DNA of 64,000 nt from Micrococcaceae bacterium Sec5.1 (lineage in GTDB: Bacteria; Actinomycetota; Actinomycetes; Actinomycetales; Micrococcaceae). The notes beneath the pieces were generated by a model. It had not been told where the DNA came from and did no database searches. It was given only the letters and a program-made list of their open reading frames with translations. This document shows, piece by piece, positions 50,871-58,170 of the stretch. Position 1 is the first letter of the stretch, and every line of letters begins with the position of its first letter. The stretch lies in NCBI GenBank assembly GCA_039636795.1, contig CP143430.1:4030001-4094000 (forward strand). Direction: 5' to 3'. The position numbers were made by a program, and so were the translations under genes.

Positions 50871-52385
50871 CTACTTCCGGACAGTTTCCTGCGGAGCCTC
50901 TTTTGCAGCAGCACCGCCCCATCCTTCAACGGACTTTGGCTTCGCGAAGAACATGGCCACCACTGCTCCGAGGAGAATCGCACAGGCGGGCAGCACGATC
51001 GACTGGCTCATCGCCGTCGAGAATCCTGCATGCAGCGCCTCTGGCAGGGCACCGTTCATGGAAGCTTCGTTGGCCGGGGCTCCTGCCGGCGCCGCGGGCA
51101 ACTCGGCCGCAAGCCGGGCCTGGATCAGGGCGGCAATGGCCGCGGATCCAAGGACTGCCCCGATCTGTCGGGTGGTGTTGAACACGCCCGAACCGGCGCC
51201 GGCTTGGCGTGGCTCGAGGTTGCGCGTTGTCGCATTGGATACCGGCCCCCAAATGAAGCCATTGGCAACACCCTGGAGGGCACTGGGAAGCAGGAACATC
51301 CAAATGGGAGTATCCGGCCGCAGAAGTGAAGCTGTCCAGAAGAGCGCTCCTGCGAGGCAAACGAGGCCGAAGGATGCGAACCAGCGCGGGTTGGCTCGAT
51401 CGATCAGCTTACCCACGACCGGCGCCAGGCCGCCGGAGATCACCGCCATGGGAATCATGAGCAACGCTGACTGGGTTGGGGTCAGGCCCCGCACAACCTG
51501 ATAGTAGAAGATGGTGGGCAGCGGGAACGCCGTCACTGTGAAGCCGACAACCATGATGGTGGTGTTGCCCAGGGAGAAATTTCGGTCCTTGAACAAAGCC
51601 AAAGGCAGCAGTGGTTCCCCGCCTCGCCTGCCCAGTAGCCACTGCCAGAGGACAAAGAGCACCAGGACGACGAGCCCTGCGATGATCAAGCCCCAGACCG
51701 TGACGGCACCGGTGACCGTTCCCCACTTATAGGTTTGGCCTTCCTGGATGCCGAACACCAAAAGAAACATACCGACGGCGGAGAGCACCACGCCCGCGAC
51801 GTCGAATGAATGGCTGTGCGTAGTCAGCTTCGGGACGAAACGCGTGACCATGACGAAAGCGACAATTCCTATAGGGACGTTGACGAAGAAGATCCACTCC
51901 CACCCCAGTCCGTCCACCAGGACACCGCCCAGAATAGGGCCTACGAGAACAGCCATGCCGGCTGTCGCTCCCCAGAGTCCCATGGCGGCGCCCCGACGGT
52001 CCGGAGGAAAAATACGTGTGATGACTGCCATGGTCTGGGGCGTCATCATGGCCGCGCCGAGTCCTTGGACTGCGCGAGCGGCGATCAGCATGGTGACGTC
52101 GCTGGAGAGGCCGCACCACAGCGAAGCCAAGGTGAAGACCACCAGGCCGATCAAGTACAGGTTCTTCGGCCCGAAACGGTCACCCAACCTGCCGGTGATG
52201 AGAAGGGGCACTGCATACGCCAGGAGGTACGCGCTGGTAACCCAGATGACGGCATTGATATCGGTGTTGAGGCCCTGCATGATCCGCGGATTCGCGACCG
52301 ACACAATGGTGGTGTCGATAAGGATCATGAAGAAGCCTATGACGAGTGACCATAGCGCGGGCCACGGCTTAGCTACGTTTTCCAA
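50871..52385 (-). CDS. DHA2-type MFS drug exporter (EmrB/QacA family)
   Basis: 504 residues with fourteen hydrophobic segments. Motifs: IDTTIVSVANPRI in helix 1 (motif D1 type), GRLGDRFGPKNLYLIG (motif A), RAVQGLGAAMMTP (motif B) and GPILGGVLVD (motif C, antiporter signature). It likely expels drugs or metabolites in exchange for protons. The TTG at 52385, with GAAGGA upstream, lies inside the 3' end of the padR gene (17-bp overlap), so the exporter is translationally coupled to its probable regulator. Confidence 0.93.
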   Translation of the reverse strand: MENVAKPWPALWSLVIGFFMILIDTTIVSVANPRIMQGLNTDINAVIWVTSAYLLAYAVPLLITGRLGDRFGPKNLYLIGLVVFTLASLWCGLSSDVTMLIAARAVQGLGAAMMTPQTMAVITRIFPPDRRGAAMGLWGATAGMAVLVGPILGGVLVDGLGWEWIFFVNVPIGIVAFVMVTRFVPKLTTHSHSFDVAGVVLSAVGMFLLVFGIQEGQTYKWGTVTGAVTVWGLIIAGLVVLVLFVLWQWLLGRRGGEPLLPLALFKDRNFSLGNTTIMVVGFTVTAFPLPTIFYYQVVRGLTPTQSALLMIPMAVISGGLAPVVGKLIDRANPRWFASFGLVCLAGALFWTASLLRPDTPIWMFLLPSALQGVANGFIWGPVSNATTRNLEPRQAGAGSGVFNTTRQIGAVLGSAAIAALIQARLAAELPAAPAGAPANEASMNGALPEALHAGFSTAMSQSIVLPACAILLGAVVAMFFAKPKSVEGWGGAAAKEAPQETVRK

Positions 52386-52998
52386 GGGATTCCTTCGGCT
52401 GGTGTGAAAGTTCGGATGGAGTTGGCTCCGGTTCGTCCCAGGGCAGGATTCCGCTGCCCAACTCCTCGAGGAGGCCGCGGATCCACGCGATCTCCGTGCG
52501 ACGTAATGCTTGTTGGTAGGTGATGTCGAGCCAGTACTTGCGGTCAAGGCCCTTCGCCCTGACCACTGTTTCCGCGCTGACGAGGAAGTCGAGGTCGGCG
52601 CCGAGTGCTCCGAGCCGCTGTTCAAGGAGGCCTGCCACCACCTCCTTGGGGAGGTGGTGCGCTTCAGCAATGGCGTGCGGAAACACCGGGTAGTCATTGA
52701 CGGGCGTGGAGAGCATGGCTTTAACTCCCGCGTCCAAGGCATCATGACCGGCCAGGGTGATGCGGTAGGTGGTGCGTTCAGGACGGTTGCCTTCGCGCTC
52801 GGTTCCGGTAGCCTCAACCAGTCCGTTTTCCTCTAAACGGCCCACTGCGTGGTAGAGCGTGCCCGGCCGGACCTTGACGAGCCGATCCTCATGGCGGGCC
52901 ATCAGTACTTGAAACATCTCGTAAGGATGCATGGGCTTTTCAGCCAGGAGCGCCAAGGATGCAACGCCAAGAGGCGTTAAGTCAGCAGCTTTCGGCAC
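52369..52998 (-). CDS. PadR-family transcriptional regulator
   Basis: 209 residues: N-terminal winged helix (LGVASLALLAEKPMHPYEMFQ ... VRPGTLYHAVGRLEENGLVE) typical of PadR, then a helical C-terminal dimerisation domain. GTG at 52998 with AAAGG upstream is preferred; a GTG at 53016 would start inside the operator. An inverted repeat of 11 bp lies immediately upstream (53017-53052), and the exporter is downstream. The family model is repression of both genes, released by a ligand of the exporter. Confidence 0.93.
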   Translation of the reverse strand: MPKAADLTPLGVASLALLAEKPMHPYEMFQVLMARHEDRLVKVRPGTLYHAVGRLEENGLVEATGTEREGNRPERTTYRITLAGHDALDAGVKAMLSTPVNDYPVFPHAIAEAHHLPKEVVAGLLEQRLGALGADLDFLVSAETVVRAKGLDRKYWLDITYQQALRRTEIAWIRGLLEELGSGILPWDEPEPTPSELSHQPKESLGKRS

Positions 52999-53016
52999 GG
53001 CAGGAACCTTTCTCAC

Positions 53017-53052
53017 ATATATTCCACTACAACTATTCCACGTGGAATATAT
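53017..53052 (-). promoter_or_regulatory. PadR operator (inverted repeat ATATATTCCAC...GTGGAATATAT)
   Basis: ATATATTCCAC (53017-53027) and its exact reverse complement (53042-53052) are separated by 14 bp. An extra half-site ATTCCAC (53035-53041) joins the right arm into a perfect 16-bp palindrome TATTCCACGTGGAATA (53034-53049). The region covers the likely padR promoter, as expected for an autorepressor. Confidence 0.75.
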
Positions 53053-53062
53053 AGACGCAAGA

Positions 53063-53090
53063 AAGCCCGGCTGCCGTAGCAACCGGGCTT
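53063..53090 (-). terminator. Terminator after the YgfZ-ankyrin unit
   Basis: 8-bp stem AAGCCCGG/CCGGGCTT (53063-53070 with 53083-53090) with TTTCTTGCG on the minus strand, 19 bp after the ankyrin gene stop. It also insulates padR. Confidence 0.75.
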
Positions 53091-53108
53091 CTCCGAACCA
53101 TTCACGCC

Positions 53109-53537
53109 TTAGCCGAGAAGGGCCAATATTTCGGTCCGGGCAAACATACTGGCCGCTTCGCGCGCGGTGGGAGTTCCGGCGTCGGGGTCTGCTCCTGCGT
53201 CCAGCAGCGCCCGGGCGACGCCCGTGTATCCCTTGAATACCGCCCCTGCAAGCGGGGTCTGGCCACGGTCATTGGGGGTATTTACGTCAGCGCCGTGGTG
53301 CAGAATCAACTGCACGGTTTCCTCGTGCCCATGGTAGGCAGCAAGCATCAGCAGCGAATCTCCGGAAGCATTGGTGAGCGTGGCTGGGGCACCGGCGTTC
53401 AGGTAGCTCCGCAGCATCTCGGTGTTGCCTTCGCGGGCGGCATCGAAGAGCGTGTGGGCCAAGGCAACCGCTTCGTCGTCGGCGCCCGTGTCGGTGTCGG
53501 CGGAGTCGGGTCCGGTGCTGTGACTCGGTTGGCTCAT
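53109..53537 (-). CDS. Ankyrin-repeat protein
   Basis: 142 residues. After ~20 polar residues come about three ankyrin repeats: DAAREGNTEMLRSYLNAGAP, GDSLLMLAAYHGHEETVQLI with LHHGADVN, and RGQTPLAGAVFKGYTGVARA with LLDAGADPD. No signal peptide, so a cytoplasmic protein-interaction module. It overlaps the ygfZ stop/start (ATGA), so it is coupled to the Fe-S assembly factor and could be a partner of it. Confidence 0.92.
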   Translation of the reverse strand: MSQPSHSTGPDSADTDTGADDEAVALAHTLFDAAREGNTEMLRSYLNAGAPATLTNASGDSLLMLAAYHGHEETVQLILHHGADVNTPNDRGQTPLAGAVFKGYTGVARALLDAGADPDAGTPTAREAASMFARTEILALLG

Positions 53538-54619
53538 CGGTGGGGTCCCTTCAGGAATCCGGTTTGGCGCCCAACGACCTGGCCGGCGTCGGGGGCGACG
53601 ATCACTTCCTGGGCCGCGATATAAGGCTCCTCGCCGTCCATGACTGTCAAGGTTTCATCCGCCGGAACGGAGCGCTTGATGACTGCCAAAGCCACAGGGC
53701 CCATCTCGAAGTGCTGCGCCACAGATGTCAGAGTACCCACCTTGCGCTCCCCCGCAAATACAACACTGCCAACGGCGGGAAGCGTGTGCTGCGAGCCATC
53801 CAACTGCAGGAAGACGAGGCGCCGCGGCGGATGGCCGAGATTGTGAACACGTGCGATGGTCTCCTGGCCCTTGTAGCAGCCCTTGCTCAGGTGGACGGAA
53901 GTGCGAATAAGGTCCAGCTCATGGGGGATGGTCCTGTCGTCGGTCTCCGCACCGAGACGCGGCCGCCACGCGGCAATCCGCAGGGCGTCGGCCGCCATGG
54001 CACCAGCCAGGGGCAAGCCATCGACCACGGATTCCAAGTCTGCCGCCGGGACGAGATATTCGAACCATGGGCGTTCGAGCCCAGGGTGCGACTCCTCCGG
54101 GACAGTGCTGTAGGAATAGCCGCCAGGGCCTACATGCGGCCACGGATCTTCCCAAACCAAGTAACGGCCCAGCTTCTCCACGGGCTTCGTGGAAGCAAGG
54201 ACAGCCCACTCCCCCGAGACATCCGTAATCTCCACGCGAAGCATGAACTTCATCTTGTTCAACCACTCGGACAACGGTTCGGCTTCTGCGGCCTCGACGA
54301 TCAGCCAGGTGGTTTCACCGTCGTCAATAACCCGAGCATCGAACTCAATGCGACCCTGGACACTAAGCAGCAACAGTTCACTGCCAACCCGCGGCTGGAG
54401 ATTGGTCACCTGCTGGGAGGAAAGCGTGTTGAGCCAGCTGAGGCGGTCCGGTCCGGATACCGTCACCACGCCGCGGTGCGAAAGATCCACGACGGCGGTA
54501 CCGGTTGCCAGGGCGCGTTGCTCCCGCAGCGGCTCGCCGTAATGGGCCGCGACGCCGGCATCTAGGCCGGTGTCTTCGACAGCGCCAGGGCGCGACAACA
54601 GGGGGCTCTTGTAAGTCAT
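53534..54619 (-). CDS. ygfZ: YgfZ/GcvT-fold folate-binding protein
   Basis: 361 residues of the aminomethyltransferase-related fold, implicated with folate in Fe-S cluster assembly or repair. The diagnostic signature KGCYKGQE is followed by TIARVHNLGHPPRR. The N-terminal GTAVVDLSHRGVVTVSGPDR is the GcvT-like first domain. It starts a two-gene unit with the ankyrin protein. Confidence 0.93.
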   Translation of the reverse strand: MTYKSPLLSRPGAVEDTGLDAGVAAHYGEPLREQRALATGTAVVDLSHRGVVTVSGPDRLSWLNTLSSQQVTNLQPRVGSELLLLSVQGRIEFDARVIDDGETTWLIVEAAEAEPLSEWLNKMKFMLRVEITDVSGEWAVLASTKPVEKLGRYLVWEDPWPHVGPGGYSYSTVPEESHPGLERPWFEYLVPAADLESVVDGLPLAGAMAADALRIAAWRPRLGAETDDRTIPHELDLIRTSVHLSKGCYKGQETIARVHNLGHPPRRLVFLQLDGSQHTLPAVGSVVFAGERKVGTLTSVAQHFEMGPVALAVIKRSVPADETLTVMDGEEPYIAAQEVIVAPDAGQVVGRQTGFLKGPHR

Positions 54620-54646
54620 ATGTAGTAGAAGTCCTTGCGGCTCAGT

Positions 54647-54691
54647 GGTATTCCGGAACTTGGAGGTATTCCGGAATCAACGGTATTCCGG
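54647..54691. repeat. Three GGTATTCCGG repeats at the end of the reductase gene
   Basis: GGTATTCCGG(A) at 54647-54657, 54665-54675 and 54682-54691, spaced 18 and 17 bp. The third copy encodes the last residues (PEYR) of the reductase gene on the minus strand; the others lie after its stop. It looks like tandem duplication of the gene's 3' end. Confidence 0.7.
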
Positions 54692-55399
54692 GTTCTCGAA
54701 ATCGAATCGTGTGCCGGCTTTCCATTCCTGCGGAAGGTTGCCATAGGCAGGGATTCCGCCTGCATCCCTGAGGAGGCGGGCCATGTGCATCAGGTTCCAG
54801 GACATGAACGTGGTGTTCCTGTTAGTAAAATCACTCTCCGGACCACCAGACCCTTCGTCAAGGTAACTGGGCCCTGGGCCTACAGGGCCGATCCAGCCGG
54901 CGTCGGCCTGCGGCGGGATAGTGAAACCTACGTGTTGGAGGCTGTACAGCACGTTCATGGAACAGTGCTTGATGCCATCTTCATTGCCGGTGATGAGGCA
55001 CCCACCCACTTTCGGGTAGAACGCCCACTGGCCCTTGTCAGTGAGTTCGCCCGAGTGTGCGTACAGACGCTCAATGAGCTTCTTGGTCTGGGAAGAGTTA
55101 TCGCCCAGCCAGATGGGACCTGCCACCACCACGATGTCGGCCTCAGCGACCAACGGATAGATCTCAGGCCATTCATCGGTTTTCCAGCCGTGCTCCCGCA
55201 TGTCCGGGTAGACGCCGGTGGCGATATCGTGGTCAACGGTACGGATGAGGCTGGTAGTGACGCCCTGCTTTTCCATGATGTCGCGGCTGATCCGAATCAA
55301 GCCATCGGTGTTGCTGGGCTGCGGCGAGGGTTTCAAGGTGCCGTTGAAGAACACGGCCTTGAGTCCCTCGTAGCCTCCCGGCTTGAGGTGGTTATTCAC
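54677..55399 (-). CDS. Flavodoxin-like NAD(P)H-dependent oxidoreductase (FMN reductase family)
   Basis: 240 residues. FMN-phosphate loop FFNGTLKPSPQPSNT, then AEADIVVVAGPIWLGDNSSQ and GGCLITGNEDGIKHC show the flavodoxin-like fold of NADPH-dependent FMN reductases. The C-terminal ~60 residues (FMSWNLMHMARLL) are longer than in the shortest members. A quinone/azo/chromate-type reductase is possible; the substrate is not readable. Its stop is followed by a short repeat array. Confidence 0.88.
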   Translation of the reverse strand: MNNHLKPGGYEGLKAVFFNGTLKPSPQPSNTDGLIRISRDIMEKQGVTTSLIRTVDHDIATGVYPDMREHGWKTDEWPEIYPLVAEADIVVVAGPIWLGDNSSQTKKLIERLYAHSGELTDKGQWAFYPKVGGCLITGNEDGIKHCSMNVLYSLQHVGFTIPPQADAGWIGPVGPGPSYLDEGSGGPESDFTNRNTTFMSWNLMHMARLLRDAGGIPAYGNLPQEWKAGTRFDFENPEYR

Positions 55400-55455
55400 T
55401 ATCTGCTCCTTTGCTCGTTGCGTGTGGAACGTTCAGTGACACCTCGTGCCGGGCG

Positions 55456-56055
55456 TCAGGAAACCCTGTGCAGGAATGCAGAAGCGTGTGCTTCCAGTGC
55501 CTTGCCGTTGGCGGCAACGTCCCAGCGCCACAGGAGATTGCCGTCCACCAGGCCAAAGATCCTTGTTGCGGCGGTGTACTCCTTGGAGTGGCTCCCGCGC
55601 ATCACCATATCCGTGGTGAGCTGGATCTGCGGTCCCTTGATCTGGCCGTAGTAGAGCTCGGTGATTCCGCCGGGGTGGGCAATCGACACGGAGATATCGA
55701 AGCCGCCTTCTTTGTTCCGGCGTTCTTCGACCTCATCTGCGGTCTTGAGCACAGGCACAATATCCGCCGGGATAAGTCCGGGACCGCCGTCGCCTTCCTG
55801 GAGCTTGCGTTCCAAGGCCCAGAACCCGGTTTCAACGGTCAGCGGGCGCAGCTTTGTGCCGGCGTCGTCGCTGATCCAGGTCTCGGCCCTGTACTGCAGG
55901 TACGGCAAACCGTTATGGGTGAAGGAAACGTGCTGGACGAAATGTTCCGAATCCTCGTCACCACTGCCAAGCCGGCCCCGGCCTTCCCACTCACCAATGA
56001 GCCAGGAAAGCGGGACGAGTTCAGGCGTCAGGTCTGTTGGAATCTCAATAGGCAC
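55456..56055 (-). CDS. Nitrobindin-like heme-binding beta-barrel protein (FABP fold)
   Basis: 199 residues. LSWLIGEWEGRGRL near the N-terminus and GSHSKEYTAATRIFGLVDGN near the C-terminus are hallmarks of the nitrobindin/THAP4-like family, a fatty-acid-binding-protein type barrel that binds ferric heme and reacts with NO or peroxynitrite. It is soluble. A loop around EVEERRNKEGG is extended. Whether heme is bound here cannot be seen. Confidence 0.88.
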   Translation of the reverse strand: MPIEIPTDLTPELVPLSWLIGEWEGRGRLGSGDEDSEHFVQHVSFTHNGLPYLQYRAETWISDDAGTKLRPLTVETGFWALERKLQEGDGGPGLIPADIVPVLKTADEVEERRNKEGGFDISVSIAHPGGITELYYGQIKGPQIQLTTDMVMRGSHSKEYTAATRIFGLVDGNLLWRWDVAANGKALEAHASAFLHRVS

Positions 56056-56092
56056 AACGACTACCTCTTTTGGACTGCAGGGTCAGAAGGCT

Positions 56093-56206
56093 TTACTTCT
56101 GGCCCTTGAAAAGGCGGTAAACAACGAAACCCGCAAACCATGCCATGGCAACGCTCGCCAGGCCAAGGAGAACGAGGAAGAAGATTTCAAATGCGAGTAC
56201 AGACAT
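56093..56206 (-). CDS. Small membrane protein, 37 residues
   Basis: ATG at 56206, TAA at 56093. One hydrophobic helix (FEIFFLVLLGLASVAMAWFA) followed by FVVYRLFKGQK with a basic C-terminus. It lies 37 bp before the nitrobindin gene and 16 bp after the next membrane protein gene on the same strand. No strong ribosome-binding site (GGATTGC upstream). Function unknown. Confidence 0.6.
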   Translation of the reverse strand: MSVLAFEIFFLVLLGLASVAMAWFAGFVVYRLFKGQK

Positions 56207-56222
56207 GATGCAATCCTAACCG

Positions 56223-56957
56223 TTAGTAGATGAGTAGTTTGTCTATGAAGTAAGCCAAGGCGCCAACAGCCCACACCGGCGCGACACCCATTCCCACTGC
56301 CGCGGGAATATTGAGCCGCCCGCGCCTGAGAGTGGTCATACGCCGGAAGCACACAAGGACTGAGCCGACCACGATGCCCACCAGGGCAGCAGGCAGGACG
56401 GCGATATCGGAAAAAACAAGTCCGGCCAAAGGGCCCATAAGACCGGCCATGACGATGCCAAGAGGAGCCACGATCCGGTCCGGCCATCGAATGACACCTA
56501 CCAGGAGTGCCACCGCCGCACTCAGCCCGGCAACGAGGACCATTTCCTTGACGCCGTTGAACCGGGCGCCCGCAATCCATCCTGCACCGAGGCAATTCAG
56601 CAGGACGCCGACACAACAGCCGAGCGTGGATTCCAGGCGCTGTGCCTGTCCCGTTCCCCGCACGAGCTGGATGATGAACACGGCCATGACCCCCAAGGCA
56701 ATGAACGCGGGGGTACCATCCAGGAATCCGGGAGCGGGCATGTAAGCTGCCGTCACTGCGGACCCGGCACCGGCCAAGGCAATGACGGAGGCCAGGGTTT
56801 TCTTGGCGGGGACTGCAAGGAAATGCGGCCAACCAAGCCCCACAGCCGCGGACGCCACAATGCCAACGCCCACCATGGCTTCCCGGGAAACGAAGGTGCT
56901 GGCCACGATGGCTGCGAGCGCCACGAGTCCGAATACCCCGATGCTCCAAGACTTCAC
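56223..56957 (-). CDS. Hypothetical integral membrane protein
   Basis: About 244 residues with seven or more hydrophobic segments and few charges; no motif recognised. It resembles uncharacterised actinobacterial permease-like proteins (SWSIGVFGLVALAAIVAST at the start, IAPLG-type and LVCFRRMTTLRRGRLN near the end). The GTG at 56957 is preferred because the frame upstream (to 57098) is polar and lies over the glnR promoter. Divergent from glnR. Confidence 0.75.
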   Translation of the reverse strand: MKSWSIGVFGLVALAAIVASTFVSREAMVGVGIVASAAVGLGWPHFLAVPAKKTLASVIALAGAGSAVTAAYMPAPGFLDGTPAFIALGVMAVFIIQLVRGTGQAQRLESTLGCCVGVLLNCLGAGWIAGARFNGVKEMVLVAGLSAAVALLVGVIRWPDRIVAPLGIVMAGLMGPLAGLVFSDIAVLPAALVGIVVGSVLVCFRRMTTLRRGRLNIPAAVGMGVAPVWAVGALAYFIDKLLIY

Positions 56958-57059
56958 TGTGTGCCCGACCTCAATTCGATGCGCCTTACGACCTCCCGAC
57001 AATCCTGCCTTATGGCGGGCGAATATGTCGTAATTCCGGTGGCAGCCCGTCACGAATCC

Positions 57060-57088
57060 CTGACTGGCGGGGCTCGGGTGGGTATACT
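57060..57088 (+). promoter_or_regulatory. Promoter of glnR
   Basis: CTGACT (57060-57065), 17-bp spacer, TATACT (57083-57088). Good match to the actinobacterial housekeeping consensus. It gives a leader of about 125 nt before the glnR ATG. Confidence 0.72.
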
Positions 57089-57219
57089 CGGACTTCAACG
57101 GCGCACACTGTTTGCCTTCATCCCGTTACAACGGGCAAAGGTTTGCCAGCTGCCGTGACCGGCCGGTGAAACTCCGGTTTCGACGCCCGATGATGCGCGT
57201 ACAGCCCATTGGAGGAACT

Positions 57220-57918
57220 ATGTCGCACATCCTGCTCCTGACGAACAGCACCGGCTCTTCGGTGGACATTCTGCCTGCCCTTGAGCTGCTCAACCACCGC
57301 GTTCACATTCTCCCGGCAGAACCGACCGCGCTGCTCGAAACCGATCCCACGGACATCGTGTTCCTGGATGCCCGCAAGGACTTGGTGGGGGCACGCTCCC
57401 TGACGCAACTGCTGAAGGCCACTGGACTCAGTGCCCCGCTCATGCTGATTCTTACCGAGGGCGGCATGGCTGCCGTTTCCTCTGCATGGTCAGTGGATGA
57501 CATCGTGCTGGACTCTGCAGGCCCTGCTGAGGTCGAGGCCAGAATCCGTCTGGCCATGGCCCGGGCTGTGCCAGGCGAAGAGGAAACCCAGACGGAGATC
57601 CGCGCTGCCGGCGTCGTTATTGACGAAGCGAGCTATACCGCCCGGGTCAGCGGCCAGCCCCTGAACCTGACGTTCAAGGAATTCGAGCTCCTCAAGTACC
57701 TCGCCCAGCACCCGGGACGCGTGTTTACCCGCCAGCAGCTGCTGACCGAAGTCTGGGGCTATGACTACTACGGTGGCACCCGAACTGTAGACGTGCACAT
57801 CCGGCGTCTTCGCGCCAAGCTTGGTGTTGACCACGAGAATCTCATCAGCACGGTCCGCAACGTCGGTTACCGCCTGACGTTGGTCAGGCTCCCGGATGAC
57901 GAACTCTCGGAAGCTTAA
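57220..57918 (+). CDS. glnR: Nitrogen response regulator GlnR
   Basis: 232 residues, OmpR/PhoB-type. The N-terminal receiver-like domain contains Asp50 in FLDARKDL and the GlnR-typical [20 protein letters not shown]. The C-terminal winged helix shows [20 protein letters not shown] and [20 protein letters not shown]. GlnR is an orphan regulator without a kinase that controls ammonium assimilation genes. The ATG at 57220 has GGAGGAACT upstream. It is followed by a terminator and mshD, the same neighbourhood as in mycobacteria. Confidence 0.92.
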   Translation: MSHILLLTNSTGSSVDILPALELLNHRVHILPAEPTALLETDPTDIVFLDARKDLVGARSLTQLLKATGLSAPLMLILTEGGMAAVSSAWSVDDIVLDSAGPAEVEARIRLAMARAVPGEEETQTEIRAAGVVIDEASYTARVSGQPLNLTFKEFELLKYLAQHPGRVFTRQQLLTEVWGYDYYGGTRTVDVHIRRLRAKLGVDHENLISTVRNVGYRLTLVRLPDDELSEA

Positions 57919-57963
57919 GCTCGCAGTCCACGGCAGAGGCGAGTCCACTGCAGAGACGAAAAA

Positions 57964-57999
57964 GAAGAGGCCAGGATTCACATGAATCCTGGCCTCTTC
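57964..57999 (+). terminator. Terminator downstream of glnR
   Basis: Perfect 17-bp inverted repeat (57964-57980 with 57983-57999) 45 bp after the glnR stop, followed by CAATTTCC. Strong stem, weak T-tract. Confidence 0.88.
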
Positions 58000-58007
58000 C
58001 AATTTCC

Positions 58008-58060
58008 GTGGAGGACATACGGGTCGAACGTATCGAGGCCACCCCACTGGTGGATCCCCC
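58008..58060 (-). other. Hairpin resembling the T-arm and acceptor end of a tRNA
   Basis: On the minus strand ATACG-TTCGACC-CGTAT (58033 to 58017) has the base pattern of a tRNA T-arm and loop. It is followed by GTCCTCC, which can pair (two G-U) with GGGGGAT (58060-58054). A CCACC/GGTGG stem lies between. No D arm or anticodon arm was found, so it is not a full tRNA. A simple two-part hairpin (GTGG/CCAC outer stem) also explains it. Confidence 0.35.
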
Positions 58061-58156
58061 CTGTGTTGACTACGCGGATAAACCGCAAAGCCGAACGAGA
58101 TAACGAGACTACAGGCGTTTCAGGGGGACTTCAAATTACAGGGCTTGCCCCGGACG

Positions 58157-58162
58157 TATAGC
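58157..58162 (+). promoter_or_regulatory. Candidate -10 box for a leaderless mshD mRNA
   Basis: TATAGC ends 8 bp before the mshD ATG, the spacing that puts the transcription start on or next to the A of ATG. No Shine-Dalgarno sequence precedes the gene, consistent with a leaderless mRNA. Confidence 0.4.
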
Positions 58163-58170
58163 CTTGCATC

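Noticed and set aside
54647..54691. Iteron-type replication or regulator sites
   Set aside because: The third copy is coding sequence of the reductase gene, so 3'-end duplication explains the array better.
58008..58060. A complete tRNA gene
   Set aside because: Only T-arm and acceptor-like parts can be drawn; there is no anticodon or D arm in either orientation.
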